This document shows positions 47,660-59,762 of a stretch of 64,000 nt of DNA, piece by piece. Both the position numbers and the translations under genes were made by a program. This stretch comes from Hofstenia miamia (lineage: Eukaryota; Xenacoelomorpha; Acoela; Hofsteniidae): contig CABFPE010000274.1 in assembly GCA_900660155.1 (NCBI GenBank), forward strand, positions 646,838-710,837, given 5' to 3'. How positions within the stretch are numbered: position 1 is the first letter of the stretch; each line of letters opens with the position of its first letter. The notes beneath the pieces are model-generated. The model ran no database searches and was not told the DNA's origin. It saw only the letters and a list, made by a program, of their open reading frames with translations.

Positions 47660-50184
47660 ATGTATAACAGTTTGAATATAGTGCTGGTTAACCCTTGTTC
47701 TGTTCGCAACAAACCAGCCGTTATAGCTGATTTTATCCTAGAGTTTGACATTGATATTCTCTGTGTTGTTGAATCCTGGCTAGTTTCCTCGGAGTATGAT
47801 AAACGGGTAATAAAACTGCTAACGCCCGAGGGCTACAAACTTAAACATTTTCCAAGGCCGAGTCGCGGTGGTGGTATTGCCGTAATTTATAAAATTTCAT
47901 ATGCTGACGTGCATTTTCGGTCAGTTTCCCAGTTTCATACTTTTGAATGCGCTGAGCTTTCTATTCCATTTTGGCACAGACGACTTCTTATTTCCATTGT
48001 TTACCGTCCTCCTCCGTCCGCTAGCAATGGATTGAACTGGGCTGATTTTCGTCATGAATTCCATGATTATTGTAACTCTGTCTATTATCACCCTGAGAAG
48101 CTGTTGTTTGTTGGCGACTTCAATATTCACATGGATGTACCTGATGACAGTGAGCGTTTGCAATTCTCTGAATTGCTCGATATTTTCAACCTATCTCAAC
48201 TTGTTTGTGCACCAACTCATAGGCTGGGTCATATGTTGGACCTAGTAATATCGCGCTCGGATGAAAACATTGTGCGAAGTTGCATTACTTTACCTTATTT
48301 AAATATATTTCCTGATCATTACCCGGTCTAATGTGCCTTGCGTTTGCCAAAGCCTAATCATACTAAAAAAAATGATTGCGTTCAGAAACTAGAAAAATGT
48401 TGACATTACCAACCTGGCTAACAATCTTGTGTTTGATCTTTTGTTTGATATTCTTGATTCTCTTGTGAGGCATTACAACTTCGTTATGCATCAGACAGCT
48501 GATTCTGTTGCACCAATTTTGAAAAAAAACATTATCATTAAACCTGAACCACCATGGTTTGATGGCGAGTACAAGAAATTGAGAGCTCAACAAAGAAAGG
48601 CAGAGAAGAAATACCTAAAATCCTTATGTGAATCTGATTTGATTCATTACAGAAAACTTCGTCGCGAAGTTCTAAATCTCTCTATTGCCAAGGAAAAGAG
48701 GTACTACACTAATCGTGTAATGCAAGCGGAGAACGATCCCAAATCGCTTTTTAATGTCATTAAACATCTATTCAGGAAAAGCTCCAATGACTCTTATCCT
48801 GTTATATCTGGTAATCATCAATCTTTACCTGATTTATTTATTGACTTCTTCGATAATAAGGTATCCCGTATTTGTGCTGAACTCAGTGACATGTGGCCAA
48901 AGCGCTTAAATGTACTCCGCCATCCTTGTGATTTGTTGTCATCATTCCATGAAATTGGTGACGTTGAGTTTCTCATTACCAGCAAGAAGGCTTCTTCATC
49001 TGTGTTTGATTTTATACCTACTTCATTTATTAAGCTTGACCTCGTCTTGCACAAAGTTTCTCCAATATTTACGAAAGTTATCAACCTGTTTTTAAAAGAG
49101 GGTAAATTTCCGAGTGACCTCAAGGATTCACTATTAAAACCTTTGCTTAAAAAACCCGACCTTTCGCCTTTTGAGTTTGGCAATTTTCGCCCAATGGCTA
49201 ATCTATCATTTTTATCAAAGTTACTGGAAACTGTAGTTGCCAACCAGATAATACAATTCATTGACAATAATGGTATACAGCCAAAGTTTCAATCGGCTTA
49301 CCGCAAGTGTTTCTCAACAGAAACTGCACTCCTGTCGTATGGCTATTGATGGGGGCTATTACTGCATCTTGATTTTGCTGGATCAATCTGCTGCCTTCCA
49401 CACAATTGACCACTCACTTCTGATCAAGGTTCTTCCCTCTATTGGTTTTTGCGGTGTTGCAATCAAGTGGCTTCAAAGGTACTTATCTGAGCGAACGCAA
49501 CATGTTTACGTAAATGAAGAATTTTCAAAGAGGCTGCCTATGACACATGGTGTTCCACAGGGATCCGTGCTTGGGCCTACACTGTTTACCCTTTATAATA
49601 TGTTCACTGCTGACATTTGTTCAAACAACAATATTAATCATCACTTATACGCAGATGACACGCAAATATATTACTTTTTTTCACTAAATAAATATGCTGA
49701 ATTTGCTAATCAGGCTGAACTATTACTTGACTCATTAGGGCAAGCAATGGGTAATATGCTTCTCAAGCTAAATGGTGGCAAGACGGAATTCATCGTTTTT
49801 GGTACACCACACCAACTCAGAAAGTTGGCAGCTAGCAGGGTTTCTCCCTAGTTAACATTTGCTGGCCATTCCGTACACTCTAAGAACAAAGTCATAGATC
49901 TTGGATGTTCACTTGACCAATTGCTCACCATGAAGTCGCATGTTACTGCTATTGTTAAATCATGCAAACTTCATTTGCGAAACATCAGGAAAATACGTCA
50001 CTATCTTTCTGTTGATTCTGCAACATCACTTATTCGTTCGCTCATCATATGCAAGCTTGACCAGTACAACGCACTTTTGTATGGATGTCACAATTATGTG
50101 ATCCGTTTTTTGCAGAATGTTCTCAATAGCTGCGTACGAATCATATTTAATTTTACTGCACTGGTTACCTATAAAAAGAGGTAG
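47660..50184 (+). pseudogene. CR1-like LINE ORF2, endonuclease and RT (broken)
   Basis: The endonuclease part (47660-48331) shows NPCSVRNK, ESWL, RGGGIAVIYK, YRPPP, GDFNIHMD and ends at FPDHYPV, followed directly by a stop. The middle and RT parts (48429-49349) include NFRPMANLSFLSKLLE and KFQSAYRKCFSTETALL, then a frameshift with a small deletion near 49340. The frame 49261-49851 carries LLDQSAAFHTIDHSLL (first catalytic D), GVPQGSVLGPTLF and LYADDTQIY. An in-frame stop follows at 49849, then more RT C-terminal sequence (49921-50184). Further lesions lie around 48330-48400. It lacks the C-terminal ~100 residues and is inactive. Confidence 0.9.
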
Positions 50185-50189
50185 ATGTA

Positions 50190-50944
50190 GTGAGGTGTGA
50201 ATTTCTTCCTGACTTCTGAGATGATGTTGGGTAACTTTGAGCAGAACGTGTAGGGACTGGAATTGCGCGCCTCGATAAGACCCGTTTTGAGCATTGCAGT
50301 GTTGACATGTGTACTTTAGTATTGCGCGATTTTTTGTGTTAGTGCTGCGGTGCTACTTCCTGGGTATGAATGAATAGTTGTTACTTGATCTTGAAGAAGA
50401 TGATGTGTACGAACTTTTTTGAGGATGCTACTTCCTATGATGAGTGTGGTTGTTCCTGTTTTTATCTTTTTAACAGGTGGTTTGAATTTGGAATTTGCTT
50501 TTTTTGCAGTGCAGGCAATATTCTGGGAAAGGAGAAGAGTTTGGGTGTTGAAGGTACACTTGGTGGAGTGACAGTGAGTTCTTTTTGAGGCGTTGTGGGT
50601 TGAGAGAGTGACTTTTGCGGTGTTTTTTCGAAGTTTGTTGGTGTGGATAGTGAAGACTTGAAAAGAAAGAGAAGAGCTTCGGCGGTGTTTTCTTGATTTA
50701 GGCGGGCGAACATTTGATGTAGAGGTGTTTTCTTTTTGTTCTTTATCAAAGTGCTGGCCGCATCGAGGGTAGCAATGCTACCAAACAGCAAACTGTGAAT
50801 CACTTCTGTGAGAGCAAGGGAAACCCCACTGTTCTCCACAAGAGCTGACATAATATTAATAATATTACATTTGATTATTTTTTTTTGCTTGCTAACTTTT
50901 GTGTCAATAGCCTTAACAGATGCCTTGCCTTGAATTCCTATCAT
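50190..50944 (-). pseudogene. LINE ORF1, N-terminal half with GDS-like block
   Basis: The frame 50944-50462 (160 residues) begins with a basic/hydrophobic segment and continues into a Pro/Thr/Ser-rich linker (STPTNFEKTPQKSLSQPTTP). After a frameshift, the SGNH hydrolase start follows at about 50445: TLIIGSSILKKV (the GDS-like nucleophile block), then TTIHSYPGSSTAALTQKIAQY, and after an in-frame stop KLPNIISEVRKKFTPHYIYLF. Similarity stops at about 50187, where CR1 sequence starts. The expected GTND-type block is absent, so a small deletion accompanies the junction. Confidence 0.7.
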
Positions 50945-51092
50945 TTAAATTTATCACAATAGATTGTTTGACTGTCACTATTTATTCATACTTGTTTATG
51001 GTCATTGACTTTTTGAAAGTTTGTAAATTTATGTTTTGTCACTTATAAAAGGCTTTTCTACTGATGTTTGTTTATTATCAATTAGTTAACTA

Positions 51093-52495
51093 CAGGGTGT
51101 TCAGTAAAAAACCAGGAAATTCCAGATATATTAAAGTGTGTATTTAAAATGTTGGTTTAAATAAAACACAATATCGTAATATCAATAATGTTCAAGATGA
51201 GCACCACGGACTTCAGCGCATCGCCTCAAACGTTGCATCCATGCAGAGGTGGCTGACTGGATAGTTGTCTCGGGTATTTGATTCCACGCTTGTGTCAAAA
51301 CATCTTTAAGCATTTCAATATCAGTTATCTGTCCACGCTTTTGTTGAAGATGAGACAGTAAAATGCTCCACATGCAGTAGTCCATTACGTTTAAATCTGG
51401 ACTTTTTGAAGGCCATTCACTTGGTTCAATAAAATCAGGCGTGTTTTCTCTAAGCCAATTAATTGTTGCGACTGCTGTGTGTGGCTTTGCACCATCTTGC
51501 TGCCAAGTCCATGGTTTATTTTGCATTATGCGATTGATGTCTTCGAAAACGTGAGGGCACATTTCTTCTTGATAAATTTCCTGATTTACTGTCTTTTTCT
51601 TCTTCTTTGAATTTGGGACGTTGTCTTGGCCAGCTCCATAACCTTCAATGAAATAGAGATTTGACTTCCCAAACCAGGAAACCGCAGCATAACAAGTATA
51701 TACTTTTGTTGACTGTCGATTTCTGCTAAAATGTCACTATCATTGATGTCAGTCTTTACGTTCAGTTCTCGGTAGATGCATTCATTCTGTGAATTTAGTG
51801 GGGCATTTAGCATAAAACTGGCTTCGTCAAAGAACCACATCGTTTTCCACAAATCTCCTGGGTAAAACTTGTTGATCATTGCAATTGATTTTTCAAGGCT
51901 TTTTTCTTTATGAGCATCTGTTAGCTTGTTACATTTGATCCTTCTATAGCATTTTAACGCTGACTTTTTCAAAATTTCATTCACATTTCCTAATGACATA
52001 TTTAACTCGCGTGATATCATCCTTTGGCTACAATGCCCTCTTCGTGGAGAACCTTGGGGCGTAACAGCCAAATCCAAAACAGCAGCACGTGCATTACAAT
52101 CAAATTTTGAGGCAGTATCATCTTGTTCATTCATCCGTTTAACCACCAGTGTGAACTGATTTTTAGTAATTGTCCCAAAGAAGTTGGGCAGAATTTTATT
52201 GCATTTACCAAGGCCCCAAGTGGGATGCTCATTTTTAAATAATACAATCACTTGGCGTTGGAAGTCAGTTAACTGAGGCATTTGCACAAAATAAAGTGAT
52301 GAAATCTACTGATACATGGATTCTTATTTTATACCGTACAATACTGACAAGCTATCAGCCAATCATAAAACAGTCATATGTTTTGGAATTTCCAAATATT
52401 TATTTCCAGATATTGTGTTTTAATTAAACTAACATTTTAAATACACACCTTAGTATATCTGGAATTTCCTGGTTTTTTACTTGGAAGATCACTGT
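51093..52495 (-). mobile_element. Mariner-type DD37D transposon, nearly whole
   Basis: Terminal inverted repeats of about 80 bp. 51106-51174 and 52412-52479 are about 95% alike (for example aaaaaaccaggaaattccag at both ends), with more divergent outer tips (cagggtgttcag left; acagtgatcttcc right in reverse complement). TA lies just outside each end (51091-51092; 52496-52497). Length ~1.40 kb is normal for the superfamily. It sits between the LINE 5' region and CpG-poor DNA. A nearly open transposase and well-preserved ends indicate a young insertion. Confidence 0.95.
51182..52287 (-). pseudogene. DD37D mariner transposase, one frameshift
   Basis: Starts at 52287 (MQMPQLTDFQRQVIVLF). The N-terminal helix-turn-helix pair is followed by the linker with PRRGHCSQRMISRELNMSLG. 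Catalytic residues: D in WFFDEASFML (codon 51828-51826), D in WQQDGAKPHTA (codon 51496-51494) and D in SPDLNVMDYCMW (codon 51382-51380), with 37 residues between the last two, i.e. the DD37D (maT-type) arrangement. The frame changes once near 51720: past that point VSWFGKSNLYFIEGYGAG and the C-terminus are read in another frame. The protein ends at 51182. Apart from this one indel it looks complete. Confidence 0.9.
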
Positions 52496-55400
52496 TACCA
52501 GGTAGAAGATGCTTCACACCCAGGTGTGAGCAAAATGTGTTCAATAGAAGCAGTGCCTTTTTCATTGTTTTAAACCCCAAAAAGAAATGCTAAGTAAAAA
52601 ATAAGAAGCCACATTAGTTACTTATTTATGTAATGCACTTAGTTCTATGCAGATTTCCATTCAACTTCCTAAATCAAGTTTGAGTTACTCAGTCTGAGCT
52701 CAAGTTTTTATATTTTGAGATTGAGTTCAATAATTTTTTGAAGAAAATTCTAAATGTGATCAAGTTTTTCTTAATTCTGAGTTTTTTAAAGTAAAATGCA
52801 ACTTATTATACAATAATTCCAAGTTTTGCAAGTCATAAAATACATATACGTTTTTTATAAAGAAATTGAAATATGAAATTATTCAATGCTTATAATAGCA
52901 TAATGACAGTCATAGGACTTTTCATTCCTTTACTTATCACAATTTAAATCTTAATTATTTCAAATTATTGTAATTGCAATTTGGCAAAATGAAACAGTGC
53001 TATTTTATTTTAGTTTGAATTTCTGCTAAGTTTAAATTTGCAGTAAAATTGATTAGCAGACCCTGATTTGTACCTGCCACATGTTTGCCTACATTTCTTA
53101 TGGTATTCTTTTGTTTAAAAATACCAGTCAACTTTTGTATATTTTGTTCATTTGAATTCTGTTCATGATATTCTCAGTAAAATCATTTTACTTATTTTCT
53201 TTTGACTGTCACTGTTTATAAAATTTGTTTCTAATTTTTCAACTGCATCATTAAAGGACACCCATTTGGCAGACAAGCTGGTTAATTGCCATCCTTTAAC
53301 TAGGTTAGGCATACAGTTAGGGCACTTGTACTGCTATTCATCTGTTGTGAAATGTATTATTATTGCTTTCACATAAATTGCACAAGATGAGAAATGCACT
53401 GAGTTTAAGTTATTTTACTTAGCACTTAGGTTCACCACTTGTACCCAAGAGTTAGAGCTTCTTGTTTCTTGACCTAAGTAGGGCTCTAGTCTTATATGAC
53501 TCTTCTAAAAGGTTATCTGTATCAGGTTAGCTGAGTGTGGCCACTCTTCCCTAACATGATCTACTGTTTACTTTTAACTTTAATTAAGATAGGCTATAAT
53601 AGCAGGAGGAGTTAGTTAATTTTGTAGCATCAATTCAAAGCCTTCAATGAGATAGAATAGTAGGAATGCATGCTGATTTCTCACTGATGCCACACTAGCT
53701 TCAAACTTATTCATGAATTTACTAAATTTCATTTAAAATAGTTCATTTTTGATTTATTATAATAACATGAATTTCTATTATTATGAATGTCCATAAATCC
53801 ATTCAGAGGTTCTCTCTGTGATACCCATTCACAAAGCAGTTTCATCAGTGTAACATCCTCTACCAGGCATTATTACTGTTTGTCCTTTGTTGCTCTATAT
53901 TATCAGTTGTATATTTGCAGGTAGGGATTTACTAACTAGATACTGTTTAGCTTAGATTTAACTGTTCACTATTTAGGTGACAAAGCCATGCAGTATCTTC
54001 TCTTTTGATCAGCAGTGGGCATCTGCCCAAAGCTGATCTCCACATCCAGTTTCACTTGTTCACTGACAATTCAGTTGGTTGAGTTCTACTTCTCAGCTCA
54101 ATGATGTAACTTATGTGTACCCTATCCTAGCTTGGTGTATACTCAAGACAAGACACAATTCAACTTAGTCTCTATTTTTGTAAAAGTGTTTCATGATAAT
54201 GCAACCAGACTTGTTACTAGCTGCTCTATTAATATTACATGTAGCCATTACCAAAATATATTGGCTTTAATAACTAGTTTAATAATTAGCAGCTTCCTAA
54301 CCTACATTTAATAATTAATACATGCTTGGTCACTTTATCAGTCAAGTTAATAGTCAATAATTTGGATCTAAATTATTATAGATATAGTTCCTAGGTTTTG
54401 GTTATCCAACTGTATTTCAAATCTATTATAATCAATACATGTAGTAAGTGATCAATAGTCAACTAAACAATAGAAAAACCCCTATACCAAACATAAGCAC
54501 ACTTTCATGATCTGGCACAAAGACCCTAGAATTGATCTCATGATGGATCCAGACCACTACTAAACACAACTTGTTTAGCTTGACGTATTAAATAATCAAA
54601 CCATATTAATAGAACAATGTAAGAATTCCAAATAAATTTCTCTATCAATTGTTTACAGTGAATCCAATCTATTTATAGTAATTTCAGAAACGTACCTGTC
54701 AATTTCAAATTTGAACTATTTGTCTGCCAAGATGGCAGCAAAAAATAATGGAAGTGACTTTGCCCCCTTTGTTTGGACAAAAGTATCATTATCAACAGAT
54801 ACTAATCTTTCATAATTGACACTTGTTTGTACTTGGTTTCATACACAAATTAATCTAAACTGATCTTATAATTTTACAATATTTCTAATTATAATTTGTC
54901 TTCAATCTTATTCTCTTTCCAAATCAACATTAGCATATTGATTAATTTGGATGATTCTACATCAGAATTGTAGTAATACTGCAGGTAAGTAGGTAGGTAT
55001 TTAGAGTTAGCTATATAACAAATCTGCAAGTTTTTTCTAGATAGTAGTTTTAATTTTGAATGCTGTGAAAGCCCTTCTCAATTGCACAGAAGGACACTTA
55101 ATAATGTTATAATATCTGATTGGAGAAAATAGTGCTTAATAAAGAAATTATGAAATTTTTGGTAATATTCCTTATGAATTTATCTCAGATGATTGTGACA
55201 GCAGTAACAGTTACAAAGTGTTGGTGCTGTTCTGTGATAACTGATGCTCTGTTTTACAATATATTTAGATTAGTGTAATTGGAGTTTTTTTCTAACCATT
55301 GATTATTTTGGCATTTTGATACTTGCTCTTCACCACTATTGGCAAACTCACTCTACCTTCTACTGCACATGATTATATAGTTTTTTATGACTGATTATAA

Positions 55401-58400
55401 AAAGGGCACAACAATGTGACACAAAAGAGTTGGAGAAGAGGAGACCTTTTTCCTCATTCTTTTTAAACTCTGAATTGGTTCATATTAATAACGTAGTGTT
55501 GTAATTTAGGAGGCCCAACTAGCTAAGCTTAAAGAGCAATTTCCTATGAAACCATGCAATACTTTGTTAAGCTCAATTCCCAATGCTTGAATAAACATAA
55601 GCAACACTGGACTATATAGTCTTAAATAGTATAGTGCTTGTTTGGCAAACTAAAAGATTTTAGAAAAAGGTTGTACTAGCTTGAGCATATCTTACAATCT
55701 AATAGACTAATTCTAAATTTTTAAGCTTTCAATGACTAAATGAATTTATTCAAAATAAGTACTACTTCAAGCTTGACTGATTGTGTCATACACTTTCAAG
55801 GTAAAGATGTTCAATTACTAAAGTTTCATGTAACCTTCTCAATGAATACAAAATAGCTAGTTACAAAAAAAGTACAAAACATCTATTGTTTAATAGTGAT
55901 ACATGCAAATAACTGATATTGCATATAGTTGTTTAGTAAATTCTACTCATTTTCATAATAGAGGAACATTCAAAATGCAAAAACTTGTTATAAATCTGTA
56001 ATTAAAAAATACAGTTGACTATCTTACTCACTTCCAAGTCAGTTACTCAATCATTATTGTAATATAAATAATGAAAACAATAACTAAGTTCAGCACAAGT
56101 TGTTCTAAAACTTGGTTCACAGTAAAATATAAAAAAATGATAATATTAAGTTAGAAATTGAATCTAGCAAAATCAAGTTCTGAATGGCCAAATTCTCAAT
56201 TAATAACATGATAAACACTCAAACTTGAAGCCCTTTTCCTAACAATTTATCCCCATCTGTGGTCTCAGTATAGTTTTGTGCCATGTAAATAGCACACTCA
56301 ATCCAAATGCACCATCTATTAAGGCTGAAACATGATTAAAAGAACAAGAAATAATCCTGGCCAAAGTCCTGATTTTTATGGAGTCTGCTTCAAAGATATG
56401 ATTATTTTGATCAGTACTTAATACAATTCAAACTACAGCTAAGATTTAGGCAACAGTAAGACATCTAATACCAAAGAAAAAATAGTTAAACTGCATATTT
56501 GTTATTCAGAAACATAAACAAAACATATTTTCTTAAATTAACATCTTTTTTGATGCAGGTCAATGTAGGTACCCACATATAGCCACCATCAGTGGCAATT
56601 GGTGGAAAATGAGTGGGATTGCTGTCACCAATCTCACCAATGGTGGTAATTGCAGCCACTCATAGTCAACAGTGGACCACTGGTAGCAAATTAATCAAAG
56701 CTGTGCATTTTTAGAAACTAACTAAATACAGCTATCCCTCAAGATATGTAGCTAATTAATCCTTTAATACTACTGCAGATCTAGTGTAGAATCAGGGACT
56801 TGAAATAGGGTGAATGGTACTAGAGAACTTAATGTTACAGCAGAAATAAAGAAAAGCATTGGTAATTCATCCTTGTAACAAGTAACTGTTTAGATCCACC
56901 AAACAGGAGAATAAAACATCCATAATGAACAATTCATATGGCATCACACCAAGAGTGATATCCAAAATGTGAGGTTTGGAAACTTGTTTGAACAGTGCTA
57001 CCCTTTTTGTCTCACATATTATTATCTATCTCAATAAACCATCTCAGTTGTTTTCTTAAGTCTGAGATAATGTATAAATAGCATGTAATTGCCCTGCATT
57101 CATGCTGGCAAACAGCATAATTTAACAAACAGTGTAATAAATTATAAGTGTCTGTTCATGTTGCATTTGAAACATAGGGTTTTTAAAACTACAGGTAGCT
57201 GTATCTGTAACCTAATGTGGTCCACATTCTAGGATGTCATCAGTATATAATTCCCCTGTGTAAGATTTTTTTGTGATTTTCAGTTTGCAAAATTAGGAGA
57301 AATTTTCAAAATGAGTTATTTTTTATTACATCAAGATGTTGGAATTTATATTTATAAAGAAACATAAAATTGGGCAGAAATAGGTCTTAAATGTTAAAAA
57401 AATATTTCAAAATTTCAGTTTTTTAAATTTATCATTGAAATTAAATTTGCCAAATAATTAGGCATACAATTAAGAAATTCTTTTAAGCTTCCATTAATTT
57501 AAAGAAAAGTATTTGTTTTCAACAGTGTTGTCTACATAAATAAATCATGCATGTGATAATATAAATATAAATACACATAAACCTGGATAAAATATATAAA
57601 AGATGATTTACAATATATCATTAAATTAATATGCAATTGATGCTCTGTGGTTTTGCTAGTGTCACTATGTTTATGTTTCAAATTTATACATTTTTAAGGC
57701 AGCCTAGTAATAGAGCTTTGTATTGGGTGGGGCATCCTAGTAGACACTAGTAAATATTTTGTAGACCCTATTACAGTAAATCATCAAAATAATATTGGAA
57801 ATCATATAAAAAGATTCTTAATATAGAAAACTATGGTGGTCCAACAATGTCCCAGTAGTGAACCACTGGTGGGCCACCAGTCACAACCAGTGGTCTACTG
57901 GTGCATGGTTAGCTAAATTCTACAATGTGGCTTATCACATTTGTGCTGGTAGACAACAAATATTTGACTATGTGGCAGCAGCCCCTATCATGAACCTTTA
58001 TATCTAAGGAAATTTTTAATCAACTTCAACATGATGCTGTTTGTAATCAAGAACAGTTTGGACCAAATTAAGCTTGTTAATACTTTACAATAGTTAGGTT
58101 TGTTATCTATTGCAAATAAATGTTCTTAGCTAATAAAATATATTGTTTACTAAGAACTCAGAATTATTGTAAAATTTGTAATAACTTGATTTAGCTCGAA
58201 CTCAAAACACAAATATTTAATTATGGACCAAGTAACATTATTCAAAAACCCTGATTATTGTAAGCATAAATAATTATTAATAGCTTTGACTTAATATGTT
58301 CTTCATAAAATTTATGTTGCCTATAAGACTTCTTAAATAAACCTACAGAAAATTTTATCTTTGTAAATTTCTCCATTATAATAATTTCAGTAAGTAAAAA

Positions 58401-58873
58401 AACTTACTTTGTAAATGTGTAGACCTTTTTATTTAAGTTTCTTAAGCCACTACATTTATACTTTAGCAGGTGATATTCTCATTAAGTTTGCTGGTCTGCA
58501 TGTATTTATATTTTGCATTTTGAGCATATTACTTTTTCAAGATTTCAAGAACTCTAGCATTTCTAAATTATTAGCATTTGCATGTTTACCCATAGATTTA
58601 TAAGTGAATATTGTGCAAACACTTTTTTATTACTTGATATAGAAATCTTGATAGAGTTCAATAAATCAATTGCTAAAATCTTGAAGCCTTCCACTATGCT
58701 AATGAATGAACTAGAATAATGTCCTCCCAAAATTTTAAGAAAGTTTTAAATTATTTGGAATTGCAAATCATTCAGACTTGATTGAAAACCTTGGAAGCAA
58801 AATCATTATTACTTTAACTCAATCTAGTATGTACTAAGAAACTTGGATTTAATGTAACATAATTTTCCTATCC
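52496..58873. other. CpG desert, no supported gene
   Basis: 6.4 kb of AT-rich DNA with only five CpG dinucleotides by direct reading (52849, 54584, 54691, 55492, 58197); 55494-58196 has none. CpG frequency returns to normal abruptly at 58874. No long coding frame. Weak exon-like stretches occur at 55510-55590 and 57284-57367. TGG/CCA-rich stretches occur at 56585-56695 and 57835-57905. The composition suggests long germline methylation and deamination. See the findings. Confidence 0.75.
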
Positions 58874-59717
58874 CGAAAATTCGGAAGTATATAATTTGAA
58901 AAATCTTAATTCATGTTTGAAACATTAATTTTATTCAAGTAACTGAAATTCACCACTAAAAATCTAAATTACACCAAAAAAGTTCTATTCTCCGATTTGT
59001 CAAATATCATTTATGCAAATTCATTTCATTGAAATACTATATGGTAAATAGGAATGTATAAAATTTTAAATAAAGTTTAGGAGTAATTCACTTACAATCA
59101 TTAAGCTATGTGGGCTGATTATAATTGAATAAATAAAGTTTTATCAGAAATCTAAAATGGTTTACGTACTTGAGGCAATCAATTCGTTCGAATTTTTAAA
59201 TATTCATTTTTCAGGAATTCGAATGTTAATTGAATTTTTTATCTATTAATGAATTATATATTTTATGCACATAGGTCAATCTAGTGTTAACAATTATGTC
59301 AATTAATCTATTGTTTTCTATTTAATCACTACTCATTATCCAACAATGGTATGTTTTAAACTTCCGTTTATTCATAAATATTTAACATATTAATTTTTTA
59401 AATGCAGCAAGATTATTGCTTTTTATGCGCATCTTAACTGGAAACAAATATGGTTATAAAAATATGCAAATTATTACAACTTAATCGTTTTTATATCATT
59501 GCTTTTTTAAGTAAGGAAGATAATGTTTTTATGTTCATTTTACCTTTCATAGGTCTGATTTAAAATATGGTAAAACATGTCGCAGTGATTCTCAATCATG
59601 GAAAAGATAGAATGCAAAATAGTCTACCACCTAAATTATCTTTATCTTAACATATTTTTGAAATCTTATATTCTATTTCCAATTTACATTAGTAAAAATT
59701 ATTGAAATAAAAATTAG

Positions 59718-59762
59718 TCCGTTTTAAAGACTGTGTCTCCAGAGCCCTTATATGCGTTAAGG
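59718..59762 (+). CDS. Candidate exon 1 of an unidentified plus-strand gene
   Basis: 45 nt, phase 0 at both ends, after an attag acceptor and before donor g|gtaaat. Reads SVLKTVSPEPLYALR. It joins in phase with the next candidate exon at 60910. The acceptor is A-rich rather than pyrimidine-rich, and the exon is short, so confidence rests mainly on the phase match and sensible residues. Confidence 0.3.

Larger units (their letters stand above)
46826..50184 (+). mobile_element. CR1-like LINE inserted in the older LINE
   Basis: Plus-strand non-LTR element with ORF1 (46826-47632) and ORF2 (47660-50184). Both neighbours are halves of the same minus-strand ORF1, showing insertion into it. The element stops inside the reverse transcriptase C-terminal region (HWLPIK near 50160) without its usual 3' end. 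LINEs are normally truncated at the 5' end, so the lost 3' end points to a later deletion that also removed a piece of the host LINE. Several stops and at least one frameshift are present. Confidence 0.85.
43330..50950 (-). mobile_element. LINE with esterase ORF1 and 2A-like motif, split by CR1
   Basis: Minus-strand non-LTR retrotransposon. From its 5' end: ORF1 N-terminal part (50944-50190), interrupted by a CR1-like LINE (46.81-50.18 kb), ORF1 C-terminal part (to 46421), a ~75 nt spacer, then ORF2 with a 2A-like peptide, endonuclease and reverse transcriptase (46346-43434). The 3' region ends in a CA-rich tail (about 43330-43350, minus sense). ORF1 is identified as esterase-type by a GDS-like IIGSSIL block on one side of the insertion and the catalytic DxxH-type DDIHLS on the other. 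The combination of esterase ORF1, APE endonuclease and no RNase H fits the CR1/L2 supergroup. 5' and 3' limits are approximate. The element has a handful of frameshifts. Confidence 0.8.

Noticed and set aside
54731-54815. Small frame MAAKNNGSDFAPFVWTK with a good start context
   Set aside because: 27 codons, no splice or promoter support; the caagatggcagc start lies in a small palindrome (tgccaagatggca) and may be coincidental.
59414-59490. Possible exon after the acceptor aaatgcag at about 59407
   Set aside because: Open for only about 15-24 codons depending on frame, with a weak donor; could not be joined in phase to the 59718 exon with confidence.
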